From assembly GCA_029948255.1 (NCBI GenBank), contig JALIZF010001268.1, forward strand, positions 1 through 64,000: 64,000 nucleotides of DNA. Direction: 5' to 3'. The notes beneath the pieces are model-generated. The model searched no databases. It saw nothing but the letters and a program-made list of their open reading frames with translations, and was not told the origin of the DNA. The DNA comes from Telmatactis stephensoni (taxonomy: Eukaryota > Cnidaria > Anthozoa > Actiniaria > Isophelliidae). Positions 14,000 to 26,000 of the stretch are shown here, one piece after another (the stretch's first letter is position 1; each line of letters opens with the position of its first letter). Made by a program: the position numbers and the translations under genes.

Positions 14000-15302
14000 T
14001 TCTATACATTCATAGCCTACGTGTCAGGCTTGGGAAGGGGTTATTGTAAGAGCGGAGGGGAGACAAAGGAGAGGGGAGGGGAAGAAGAGGGAAAGGAATG
14101 GAATTTTCCCTGCCCTCTCTCTCCTCCCCTCAGCGCAAATGAAACCACACGCAGGCTACAATTGTTCCTGTATTCTAGAACTAAACGCTTAAGTGATCGC
14201 CGGATAGTCACACCCAGCAATAGTCGAGAGTTGTTCACTAAATTAAAAACATAAACAATAAGAAACAAACAAACAAAGACGCCAATGTAAGCAAGTCTTA
14301 AAACACAGGCTTGTCTGAACACTACTGTCATCAACTTAGCACTATCAACCTCCTTCTATTCCGTTTTCCCATGGACCGCTTCGGGCTTCGTCCTTCGTCT
14401 ATAACTTTGAACGGTGGACGAATTATATTTTTTCATTTAGGCATATACCAAAAAAGAACAAGTCTTTTCTTGTCATGACTTCTTCTTTATATCGTGATTC
14501 ATTAAGTACGCAAGGTGAAATAGATTAGTTTTAATGACATCAAAAGTGATGTCAAACTGAGCATTGTCATTGCGCATGCGTGATTCCTGGGTTTTCATAA
14601 CATTTCAAGGTGGAAAACCAGATATAAGACAATTTGACTTTCAACAAATTCACAAATAACTTTAAATTTGTGAATTGAATTTGCGCCGTCTGGTTTGATT
14701 GTACTACGAAGACAGAATTTTAACAGTTTTTTATTCAAAATGCTGCCTTAGTTTTAAAATAGAACTGTTACTCAAGAGAATTTTGTAACAGCAAACAACT
14801 ACACGTATATATATTTTCCAGCAGTCTAATTTAAGCAGGGGGAAATATTGGAAGTTTGTTAATAAAACATTGCTCAGTGATCAGCCATAGCCTAGCAAAT
14901 AATCTAATTTTGATAATAAGTAATCTGAACTCGTTTTATCAATACGGTTAGCTGCGAAAGTACTCGTAGAATAGCCAAAAGTTACTGGTACCGGTTAGCT
15001 ACTGTAAAATTAAAACTGGGCTTACAATAAACACGTGCCAACTCATACATTGTTTATTTGTGTGTTCATGAGAGGATGCAACTAACAAAGCTCTTTTTCA
15101 CATAGGTTGTCAAAATATGCCGTAGTGCGTCACGTGCAGATATCCCCCCTAACGAACGCTTTGTTAACGAAATCAAACGAGATTAAGTATTCATGAAGTC
15201 AACTTCGACCGCAGCCACATATTTGTGAAAGTTGTGGTTCGGTACATCATTTCTCGTAATGAAGAAGCCGTATCAGTGTTTGTGTATGTGGCGTTCTACT
15301 AG
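14000..15302. other. 5' flank of the potassium channel gene; nothing else recognised
   Basis: AT-rich sequence with no recognised ORF, RNA gene or repeat unit. It must contain the promoter and 5'UTR of the downstream channel gene, but no core promoter element could be assigned with confidence. Confidence 0.4.
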
Positions 15303-18300
15303 ATGACCCAACATCAAAATACACAACGCAGCATGCACAGACATCACTCTATCAACAATTTAGACTGCTGGTTGCCAGCTGTAAACGCTGGTCTGATTGG
15401 AATGTCTCCACTCATGAACAAACAGTTCACCAGCGCGATTCGCCAGCCCTTCGTCAATCAAAATGATCGCAGAATTATCATTAATGTCAGTGGACGAAAG
15501 TTTGAAACTTGGGAGAAGACTCTTCAGAAGTATCCCGAGACACTTCTGGGAAGTTTAGATCTCAACTCTTACTTTGACAGCGAGAAATGTGAGTATTTCT
15601 TTGACCGTGATCCGATATTCTTTCGGCATGTTTTGAACTTTTATCGGAAAGGAAAGTTGCATTTTTCGTTGGACGAGTGTGGCTACTCGTATAAAGATGA
15701 GCTCAAGTTTTTTCGTATCTCTCAAGATAATGTGGAATTATGTTGTTATGAGGAACTTGATGATGCATGCCGCAAAACCCAGAGCACTAAACCAAAACTT
15801 CCCAACCAAAAATGCGAGCGCACCAAGCCCACGAGAAAGAAGACACTGAAAGAGAAAGTCTGGGACACTTTTGAAAACCCGTACGACTCGCTCCTTGGGA
15901 AAGTTATATTTGCTATCATGGGTGTCGCAATTGTAATCAGTGTTGTCACAACGGTCATGGAAACTCTACCTTGTGATATAAATTTGACTTGTGGACAAGT
16001 TTACCCAGCTGAATATTTCTATATCGATGCTGTGTGTGTATTTATCTTTACCGTCGAATACCTAATACGACTAACGGTAGCACCACACCGATGGAATTTT
16101 GTTAAAAACTTTCAAAGTATCGTAGACGTTGCTTCAGTTTTGCCATTCTACGTCAAATTGTTCATGAAGACGGCCGGTGCTCAAGGAGCTGGTGGACTTG
16201 TTATATTGAAAGTACTTAGAGTTCTCAGAGTTGTAAAAATGGCGCGACACTCAAAGAGGTTACAGACACTGGGAGGATCTATCAAGAACTCCTCATCAGA
16301 ACTTGGTTTCATTCTATTTTCGTTTTCTCTTGGTGTAGTGATTTTCGCTACTGTAATTTATTATTGCGAGAAAGACGAGCCAAATACCACATTTCTTAGT
16401 ATTCCCGACGGGATGTGGTACGCCATTGTTACCATGACAACACTAGGGTAAGTACATATTCCCTTTAAACTGCGTAAAAATTCGGCTAAAACTGCGAGAG
16501 GCGTTTGAATAATGTTTGAAAGTGGCCGTAGAGTTTCCCCCACACTGTTATGCCTCGAGGCAAATTATGTCGTGTATCAAAACAATTGGGCACCTGTAAC
16601 GCAAACAACTTTTGACAAAATGACTGCAACCAAAATGTTTAATTCTTAATCATCGATTTTTTTGAATTTGTCATGGTAACCGAATATAAATTTCTTCTTT
16701 TATCTCTTAAAAATGGTCTTCACTGCGAATACATTTTTCTTTTTCTTCAAATGTCAAATATAAAGGCTTTAGTTAAGAAAATGTAATGTTAATTGTTTTA
16801 AATCATCAATGAAAGCATTGGCTCTTCGGCTAATTTGTATATGGAGTATTGTTTTGAAACTTTCACCGCATGCAAGGGCGTTACTTGTCCGTGTGGTCGC
16901 GGTATATTCGTGTTCTGTGGTCTAATCGTCGATGAATACTTGTATCAAATACAAAAGCTATTGTAATATACACAATTTCAAACTTTGTAGGCCTGTAAGA
17001 ACAAAGCTATAAGTGATGTTGTAGCACAAAAGTTGTTATATTATTGCCAAATTTTCCACATTAATATTTTATTGATTCATATTTTCACGATTCATAACTA
17101 TCATTTGAAGTAAACTGTAGGATTACGCGGTTCAGTTTCGCAATTCAGTCTTTTCAGATTGATTAAGTCAGAAATAATCGAACCACTTGACCGATTCTCC
17201 TTTCTGTAGGAAAAAAATGCTTAATGTGTTTCCATGACGAACCAACAAGGATATCCATATGACTTCAGATAAAACTTGGTGAGCGCGGTCTACCGTACGA
17301 CGTACGCGACACAAACAAATGTGCTTTTAACGCTATGTCTTATTATATAATAGATTTCGCGGAAGTGAAAAATTACGAATAGCGATTAACGCGCAAATCT
17401 CGAAGGGTTTAGACGGCAGCGAACATATGGTCACAGTCATGGCACCGATTAACACGGCATGACATAATATACAGTCAAAGGTACTAGAACGGTACGACAC
17501 TACATACATAGAACGGAACGACCAGACACGGCACTGACGCACGGCAAAGTACAGCCCGGCACCTATGCAAAGTACGGCAAAGCGCGGCTTTGTACGTACG
17601 TATGGCAAAGAACGGTAGAGCAAGGTAGGACCCTACACACGGTAAAGTACGGTACGGCAAGGAGGCACATCAAGGAATTGAATAACGGTGCAGCACGTGG
17701 CACTGTATAGCGCAGCACGACCGGCATGACATCGCATAGCATGCTCAACACAGCATGGCACAACTCCAAGCATGAATAATGACGTACATGTAGGGGTTAA
17801 AAGCTTTTGACAGGTGGTTATACAGAACTGATTTTCCCTCAATGTAGGGCAATGTTAGGATTCTGATTATCTGCATGTCAATCAGCTTACTTTTAATTTC
17901 GCCTTGCTGCGTTTAGCGGTATAAAATTTCCGTATTCAGTCATTTACTGTCACACTGCTTTTGACACTGATTACTGCCAATCAAAAAATAAAATTATAAC
18001 ATCTAAGTTAATTTGCTGGAAATGATATGCTCCCAAATTAAAAAATGTTAGTTGTATATAGCTCTTTGGCATCAATATCTTATCACCTAGTCAAATTATA
18101 ATTAAATAAATTGGTTGATAAGTTTGTACGCGAGACAAATTTTGCGATTTTTTTCAGTTTGCATAATAAAGTGTCGCGTAGTGTGTGCACGACTTAATTG
18201 AAAATCATGAAATCAATTACCAAGAGTCCATGACTAAATGAATCAAGTTAAGGTTGTCACAATGCCATTAAATTTCATATACGATAGAAATGAAATGGTT

Positions 18301-19570
18301 CTCCAAAATGTCGTCAACTCCATGCATCAGATAGTTAAAATCTGTCACGTGACTTGAGACAAATTACTCCCATACCCTCCTCTTCCCTAATTGCCCAAAT
18401 GAAACAAGTATCTATTTGTTGTTTTCTTGTGTAAGATCACATGCAAGGGTAAATTCATCAATGGACAAGCTGGAAAACGTTATTATTGCTGTAGGTTATC
18501 ATAATATATAGTTACGTGGTAACTATCTGCAATATTTTGACGAGAATTTTTCGGGCGAAAATCATAATTTATTAGAAAACGCCACCTGAAAGAACTCGAA
18601 TTGACATGAATAGTGAGGTGAAAACAGCCGTCTATTTTGAAAGACAAAACACGCCTCAACATATAAATTATCTAGTATAGAAATATTCCACCGCTAAGTC
18701 CTTTAGGATATTTAGCAATAGGACAAAGGCAACGAGGTGGGATAACACTTAAAATATTTATCATGAATAAATTATTTAGTTTTAATATGCTTTATTATGG
18801 GATTCCCACAAAGTTACCACAGCTTAATGACATCAGTTCTTTTGTTGAATTCGGTATCAAATGTGGACTGATGGATCCGGTCAGTCTCATACACTGACAA
18901 CATGACTTTAGAGCGGTTTTCATATGAGGGGGAAACGGTACGGTCCGTACCGTGACCGTGTCAGTACCGTAATGTCTATAAAAACATTTAAAAATTCTGC
19001 CGTAACCGTGTCGTGCGGTGACCGTACTGTTTCCCAGTCATACGAAACTGAACCGCTCTAATTTCGTATATTGCAGAAAGGAAAATATTTAAGCTATTAC
19101 ACGGATAGGAAGGTTGGTAAGATGTCGGAGGAGGACATATGAGGACATAAGGATCTAGGACAGAAAAGGCAATGAAAATAGCAAACAATGCACAATGACT
19201 GACGAACCGCGAACAAACATACATGAAGTTAACCAATTTAGCAAAAACTTACTAAGTTGACGTTGATGATGTTTGGATTCCCCGTCATATTAATTTTGTA
19301 AAAAAATAAAACGAGCAAAGTATAAAACAATTGAATGGTTCCATTGTCTTTAGGTACGGTGACATGACACCTGAGACCACTGTGGGTCAACTCATGGGTA
19401 GTATTTGCTGTGTGGTTGGAACGCTTGTCATAGCCCTACCCGTACCCATTCTAGAGATGAAGATGAAGCTGATTGGCCAGAAACAAGAACCAGAAGAAGG
19501 GAATGAGGACGACAGTGAATGGGAGGGTGGGGAAGATGGAGAAAATAGTAAGGGAGAGATGGATGCGTAG
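15303..19570 (+). CDS. Voltage-gated potassium channel, Shal (Kv4)-like
   Basis: Alpha subunit of a tetrameric voltage-gated K+ channel of the plasma membrane. Two exons, 15303-16447 and 19354-19570, give 453 aa. The start ATG follows an in-frame TAG directly. [15 protein letters not shown] (residues 23-37) resembles the hydrophobic N terminus of Shal channels. The T1 domain (about 57-150) has the H-x5-C-x20-CC zinc motif of non-Shaker channels (H120, C126, C147, C148). Then come S1 (199-222), S2 (236-260), S3 (269-288), S4 with regular basic residues ([17 protein letters not shown], 303-319), S5 (333-354), the pore with TTLGYGD (379-385), and S6 with PVPI. The 2.9 kb intron falls between the first G and the Y of GYG. 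The tail after S6 is only about 35 residues and very acidic, far shorter than in vertebrate or fly Shal. Shal rather than Shaw or Shab is inferred from the N terminus and [18 protein letters not shown]. Confidence 0.92.
17284..17760. repeat. Degenerate CGGCA/GTACGG-rich stretch in the channel intron
   Basis: Within the intron, variants of ACGGCAAAGTACGG, CGGCAC and CGTACG recur irregularly for nearly 500 bases, unlike the AT-rich surroundings. It looks like a decayed short-unit tandem array. Overlapping minus-strand ORFs here are low-complexity products of it. Confidence 0.55.
18911..19058. mobile_element. MITE with GAGCGG ends, TA target
   Basis: GAGCGGTTTTC and GAACCGCTC form inverted ends between TA dinucleotides. 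Internal inverted sequence (GGGGAAACGGTACGGTC and its complement) extends the hairpin, and the centre is rich in CCGTACCGTGACCGTG. The length is about 148 bp. A single related end occurs near 20068. It lies in the channel intron. Confidence 0.7.
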
Positions 19571-20794
19571 CAGGGAAGTATAACGAAACAGAACCTTCTC
19601 CTAATGTTTAGCACTGTCACGAGATTGATTCCTTCTCCAATCTTTTAAGATATTATTTAAGCTTTCTTGTTCGAATCGACGAGTCTTGCATGAAAGAAAA
19701 GTCCTAATCCATCACGCTTCAAAGCCTGAACACACGATGCAACTGGACGCGCAACACAGTTGCATGGCGGAGTATCCATCCCACAATTACGCGAAACGTT
19801 GAATATGAAAAAGTTTCAGAAGTAGAACTTGCCTCTGAACCTGCAATTGTGGCAGGGGTGGACACACGGTGCTACTAGCTAGCTATGTGCTGTGTTCATG
19901 CAGTACTAGTATTGCAGAAAAGGTTGCAGTGCAAGAAAGGTTGCATGGTGTGTGCGGGCTTTTAGTTTCATTTCTTATCTGGAGATTTCTTTTGCCCCAG
20001 TCACAATCCTTGTCTTGAGCTCACCGTCCTTGCTTGCGACGTCAACGAAGCAAGGCGACTAACAATAGAGCGGTTTTCGTTTTGAGAAAGTCCGTTGCAT
20101 GCATGTGGTGTTAATTAAGATGCGCCATGTCTCAGTATTTTGATTGAATCAGACGGCGCAACACAAACGTGACATTCCAAGGTGAATGTTATAGGCAATG
20201 ATTCGGTCGTAATATAGTCAAATGACTCGGTCGTAATATAGTCAAGAGCGCTAGCAGTTTTTGCATGATCATGAAAGAATGTACGATCCACCATTGGTCT
20301 ACCATACCATACTGTTCAGTGTTTCGACGCTGGGATTAGATAAGACAAAAATTGTTGCCGAACAATACTTTAAAACTGTTAGACACGACAAGGCGTAGAC
20401 AACCACAGACTTTTTCATAGTCATATGAAAACTATTCAGTGCTTCTACATTTAATTTATCATTTTAACCAATACCAAGATATTCAGTATGCAGCAGGAAA
20501 ACATTTGCTTTTGGCAAATTGACATTTGCAGTGGAACCTATTTCGACCTCCATAAAGAAATGAAGATCAATAGAGGTCAATGATTGTCATATATGAAATC
20601 AGATCGCGAGCAAAGGGACTACTCAGGACAAGGCTTGACTGGTGTATTGAAGCAACATTGAAACTATGAAAATATATCTCTAAACCATTTAACACTGAAT
20701 AAACAAACGATAAACCTAGTATGATCACAATGTATTGTATGCCCTAGCTAAGAGTGCATGGATTCCAATGAATCCCCCCCACCCCCCCAATCAG
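19571..20794. other. Downstream flank of the channel gene; no gene recognised
   Basis: Contains the 3'UTR of the channel gene (end not placed), a short GGTCGTAATATAGTCAA tandem duplication at about 20205-20244, and a single MITE-like end (GAGCGGTTTTC) near 20068. No ORF with family features is present. Confidence 0.45.
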
Positions 20795-21235
20795 CAAGCC
20801 AATCAGCGCGCGCGTTATATCTCAAATATTTTATCAAAAACTATAAAATAAGCCGTGCGCCCATGGCGTTATAGACGCACGAGAGAAAATATAAAGAACG
20901 ATTAACAAACGTAAGTGCGACTCTAGTTTGTTAAGAATTCTTTATATTTTCTCATGCTCGTCTATAACGCAATGGGCAAGCGGCTTTCCGTTGTCTAATT
21001 CGGATTTATAACAGAGCCTAGAACGTTAAAAACGGAGCCATGCAGCCCATGGGGAATAATTCATAGATTTTTCAGCCAATCGGAGCGCGTATTATATGTG
21101 TCGCCATCTTAAAAAACGATTTGAAAAAGACGATGACGAAGATACTGCGCGCGCAGTGCAGCCCATGGGCAAATAGCTTTCTGGCCAATCAGAGCGCGCG
21201 TAAGATTGTAGCTATGTTATAAAACTATATATAAA
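20795..21235. mobile_element. MITE family A, copy 2 (inverted), next to a family B end
   Basis: The reverse complement of the repeat at 11.59-12.03 kb, with the same blocks in reverse order: the GACGCACGAGAGAAAATATA hairpin, CCCATGGGGAATA, CAGCCAATCGGAGCGCG and GGCCAATCAGAGCGCGCG. The left edge carries ATCAGCGCGCGCGTTATATC, also found at the right edge of the family B repeats near 23.66 and 59.39 kb, so the families share a terminus or copy 2 sits against one. Confidence 0.75.
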
Positions 21236-21239
21236 ATTA

Positions 21240-21938
21240 TGCTTTCAAAGTGCACGTGCCGTGGATCGTCATGGAAATATGGAAACACTTTTGATTGACG
21301 TCCATGAAAACTCAATTTTCAGTGAGAGAAAAATTGTAGGGGGCCACGTGTGATTGAGAACCGCTGTAATATAAACGAATGAATCTATGGAAATGTTCCT
21401 CGTCTTTCACGCTGTGAAGTGTAAGACAACCTGAGAGCGGGGTGTAAACTAAAGACAGATGAAGTATGTTAACTGCTGCAAGTTCACCAAAGATGAACGT
21501 TAGACAGAGAATTCCTTATACTTTCGGTTTGAACGTTTTTGACGCGTAAGAGTCAAATCTAAAGATCAATGCAAATACAGTTAAACCTCCCATAAGCTGA
21601 TACCCATCGGGACCAGGAATCGATGTCCAGTTATTAGAGGTGTCCATTCACGGCAGGTGCCCGTTTGTGGAAGTTCAACTATATTTTGTGATTTTAGAAC
21701 TTAAAATCGTCTAATGATTTTCAAGCATGAAGACACCTTAATTCTTACAAATTTAAATATTAAATGTGCTAGCTTCCTTTACAGAAAGAATGTTGTTTAT
21801 AATTTAGATTCTACCGAGTAGAATGTTTTCACCATAAGTTAAAACCTTAAAAATTAGTCTAACGGGTGTGTTAAGGGTTTATTTGCGGTGTGTTTTCCTT
21901 CAGTGATAATTTTTACCGTTGTATAAATTTTACTTTGA
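21240..21938. other. Intergenic, no gene recognised
   Basis: AT-rich intergenic sequence between MITE clusters. No ORF, RNA or repeat structure was recognised. Confidence 0.4.
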
Positions 21939-21989
21939 TTTTGGAATGAGAAATACCCTCCGTTTTCACAAATTTATGCCAGTAGAGTA

Positions 21990-22105
21990 TAAACACTGAA
22001 AGTGTGCAATACTTTGCACTATTTAGTACTAAATAGCACTAATTAAACAATCGAAAAGAATTTGCATAATTTAGTACTATTTATGTTGCACACTTTTAGT
22101 GTTTG
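21990..22105. mobile_element. 116 bp MITE (YAAACACTRAAAGTGTGCAA ends)
   Basis: TAAACACTGAAAGTGTGCAA at the left and its near inverted complement at the right enclose AT-rich sequence with TTTAGTACTA motifs. It lies between TA dinucleotides and shares its right TA with the next element, so the two abut exactly. Confidence 0.75.
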
Positions 22106-22122
22106 TAGAGTGATCGCACTTA

Positions 22123-22263
22123 GAGTGATGGCACTTAATCCGTGAAACAAAATCTAATAGTTAGTGCCTAATAGTCTAATCAAAACAAAAGAAAGCAATG
22201 CAGATAGTGTCTACTAATGTCTGTTAGACTAATATCTATTTCACGGATTAAGTGCCATCACTC
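22123..22263. mobile_element. Nested MITE 1 (141 bp)
   Basis: GAGTGATGGCACTTAATCCG...and its perfect inverted complement lie between TA dinucleotides (22121-22122, 22264-22265), inside the left arm of the GAGTGATCGC element. It has the family-wide GAGTGAT start and GTGAAA internal block. Confidence 0.9.
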
Positions 22264-22283
22264 TAACCCGTGAAATTGTTCTA

Positions 22284-22421
22284 GAGTGATTTTCATCGGA
22301 CTGTGAAATCTGACTAACTAGCTATTAGTGTATAGCAGTTCAACAAAAGGAGACAATGGAATTGGGATCTACTAGTGTGTATTAGCTTAGTAACTATTTC
22401 ACAGTCCGATGAAAATCACTC
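22284..22421. mobile_element. Nested MITE 2 (138 bp)
   Basis: GAGTGATTTTCATCGGACTG and its perfect inverted complement lie between TA dinucleotides (22282-22283, 22422-22423), 20 bases beyond the first nested element and inside the same host arm. The ends are shared with the other two but the middle of the TIR differs. Confidence 0.9.
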
Positions 22422-23047
22422 TAGCAAAATAATGTAAAATAGTACTATTAAACAATAGAAAACAAAGGATTTTGTACTATTTGATACTAATTAGATTTTG
22501 TACTTTTTCACGGGTTAAGTGCGATCACTCTACTCCTGTATTCTCATTCCGAAATTTTAACAAGAAAATATAATTAAAACACAACAAAATAAAATCCATG
22601 CACTGGTGGCCACACCCTGTGTAGCGCTTCTATCTGTAGACATGTAACTTAGTCTTCGTCGTCTAAAAACAAGAAATTTGTTGACTAAACTATGGTAGTC
22701 TTGTCTTGATGATGATATCAGAATATTCCTTAATGGTAAATAACGTTGTTTGGCACCATCTATACCAGCAACCAATAAAAACAGCTGAAGCCAAGTCTGT
22801 TCTTCTACAGTGGCCATTTTTCAACGTTCCACTGATATAAATTATATATAAAATCGCACCAGTTGCTTCGTTTTGATATAACATTTTCAACATATTTTTA
22901 TAACTTTGCCACTGGGAGATACCAAGAGAGAAATCGTAGGTAAAAAGGTGAAAGTTGACGTTTAGTTGTATTCTACAATGGACCACGCTACAATGTGACG
23001 GTGACTGGCAAAATCAGCGTGTTCCATGTCTTGCAGGTGGGAGCGTG

Positions 23048-26000
23048 TTAGCTAGAATGGGAGTGGTTCAAGGGGGGTGAAGTATTGTTGAATAGCCTTT
23101 TATTAGCTGAAGACGAAGGAGTTCTTTTACTACTAGCTACACATACTGCCACGCAATCACGTGGTTGGCTTAATGAAGGCGCTTGATGCCATTGGTTGGT
23201 TAGTGGGTCATATCTACAACAAAACACAATAGTTAACACTTAGTCGCATGATAGCAGGAAAACCCAAAGCTGCCGTTTTCATACTTTTTTCAATAACAGG
23301 CACGTGGCATTTTGTTCTTTGAGCCAAAAAGGGGTTGTATACAAAATATTGAGCTCAACAAACTATACACCGGTCCTTATTATGAAAGGCCATAAACGCC
23401 TGCTCTAGCAGTTACCCACAGGTTTTCTTTAAGCAATATAAAACGCGCGCATGTCTCTACTGTAGTATAAACACGATGGAAGATGTAGAGCAAGAGAAAA
23501 GTAAGCTTCTCTTGCTTTTAGAGAGCTCCACATCTTCCATCGTGTTTATATCACAGTACAGAGACATAAGCGATCGTTTTATATTGCTTCTATAAAATAT
23601 TTTCGACGTTTTTGTGCGAGCCATGTATCTGTCCTCTGATGTAAATATGGGAGCCAGCCAATGAACGCGCGCGTTATATCTCAAATATTTTCTAAATCAA
23701 TATAAAATTTCACGGTTAAAACCATGTTGTGTCTTGTTGAACGACCATAGTACTAAGAGAGCAAAACTCGTGGATTGATGTCTGCGCGCTGTGCTTGGAG
23801 CTTATATTTAGTAACGGGAAGCTGACGCCATATCGCGCACGCCAGGCATTCAAACAATGGAATTTGATTTTTACACGTGTCGACACTAGTGAAAGTCTGC
23901 GCATGCGTACATATTACGATGTATTCTTAAGAAATGTGTGAGTTTTAGCCTAGAATGAAATGCTCGTGTTTTCGGTGTATACATAAAATTTCTCTTGTAT
24001 ACTTTTGTGAGACAAAGATATTGCATTAATAAAGGCGTGAATACTGGCCCTGTTTCAAGATTTGATCTTAAGTTTTGACATTTTGTGAAAACCACTATTG
24101 AAGGCAAGCGTAAAAGCGAAATTTCCATAAGCAACCCAGAAAAAAACAGATGTTATTCCACCTTCTCCCCCCACCCCCCGAAAAAAGACGTAATTGCACC
24201 TATCCAAGGTCCCTTTCAGTCAAGTGTCTTGTTGCCCTGCCAACCCACTATTTACTAGTAGAAATATGTGTATAAGTGGTACCTTTCTACAGAGTGTAAA
24301 TACATGGTGCCGTCATAGCCACCAACAACGTAAAGAAAGCCATCCAAGACCCCAACACCACACCCACTACGAGGTGTAGACATTGGAGATACGTCTAGCC
24401 ACTGGTTGGTAGCGGGATCGTAACGCTCTACGGTTTCGTAACGTTTACCATGATCACATCCACCAATAGCATACACGTAACCACCAAACGCTGCTACACC
24501 AACTTGTTTCCTGTTAAAAATAGATGTTAACGTTACAAATATTTTTTGTGATGAACTTATGTCAGCTTGTCATAACCTCCTGCCACGCGCCTTTAGTCTC
24601 TTTCCCAGTCCTCTAACCATGTTCTTTATCAGTGCTACAATGCGCTACACAGATATCGATTAAGCCGTGGCTACACGGGCGATTTTTTTGCTTGCACAGG
24701 CGATACGATTTTTTGACATCACCAATGTTACAATTTCATGCACCATATTTGTTTATGAAAATCAGTCGTTCTTATCATGTCGCCTTTATCGGCAGCTTTT
24801 GCTACCAACATATGTCGCTCATGTAGCTACCACGGTGGTGATTTCAAAAAATCGCGTCGCCTTTTCAAGCAAAAATTCGCTCGTTTAGCTACGGCTTTAG
24901 AGGGAAACCGAGACCAAGAACAACTGATTAATCAAAGAAAGAACATTAGCTACACAAATTTTGGTACGTAAATGTGCCTCGGTCTTGACCACTTATGAAA
25001 TAGACTAATACAGGAGTGTAAAGTTTGCTGTCAACTGCAGCTGGGGCAACCCAAAGACTTCTCTTTCGTAAACTTCTTTGACAAGGGTAGGAGTATGTGC
25101 CACTCCTATCCAAACCTTTACCCCAGCATTGCTGGTACTCATTTATAGCTATTTGCACAAACATTGACCCTTCAAATCATAGAAGTTCAGACCGAAATGA
25201 ACATTGGGAAATCAACTGTAATTCAACAACACAGAAATAACAACTTTTTAAGTCGTGTATCTCACCTTGCAGTATTCATAGATGCCACAAAAGTCCATTT
25301 GTTCTTGTCTGGGTCATATCGTTCTACTGACTTGAGGTTGGTCCCATCTGACCCACCCACTGCATAAATATAATTATCTAATATAGCACAACCAACACCA
25401 AACCGACACTGATTCATACGAGCGATTTCTGTCCATCGTCCTGTCTTGGGGTCATAATATTCAGCTGTATTTAGAGGCATAGAACCATCAAAGCCACCTG
25501 AATAGATCAAAATAAAATGTCCGTCACTTGTTTACAACAAAAGCTGGTAAACTGAGGGTAGCCTCCTCCGCAGGCAACTCTTTTGGGTTTCCTTTGGAAT
25601 ACAAACGAACGAGAAAGACTGGAGGAGAAGGAAAAACGAGGGGAGGGAGGAGGGGGGGAGGGGCCAGGGAAAAAAAACAGGAAACCCAAAAGAGTTGCCT
25701 GCGGAGGAGGCTAAACTGAGGGGGCTTTAGATAATAATGCATTAAGCATATGGGCAGAATCAATTGTCAGTCAAATGCTCCTAAAATGATTGTAAGAATA
25801 AACCACAGGAAAGAATAAAATGTTTGTTTGGTCGTTCAATGAGTGGGCTTTCAACTCTCCTCAGTAGTCCAGACCCAGGACTTGCTTTAGCCCGCCCCAA
25901 GGAGCAAAACAGAGTCCAGAAGATCTTGCAACAATCAGAAATGTGGTTTAAAATTAAACATTTCAATTCACTCTTTTACTACAAGTAAATGTAACTCAGG

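Larger units (their letters stand above)
22108..22530. mobile_element. MITE (GAGTGATCGCACTTA ends) carrying two related MITEs
   Basis: GAGTGATCGCACTTA at the left and TAAGTGCGATCACTC at the right lie between TA dinucleotides (22106-22107 and 22531-22532). Its left arm is split twice by insertions of the same kind. Taking out both inserts and one TA each leaves about 140 bp, the size of the inserts themselves, with the arm reading ...CTTAACCCGTGAAA... as in the intact right arm. Confidence 0.85.

Noticed and set aside
17333..17842. Overlapping minus-strand ORFs in the channel intron
   Set aside because: They lie in the degenerate CGGCA/GTACGG array; frames differ and there are no family features.
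22557..22986. Minus-strand ORFs just downstream of the Kelch-like gene
   Set aside because: No splice-compatible connection and no domain; they are beyond the Kelch stop codon.
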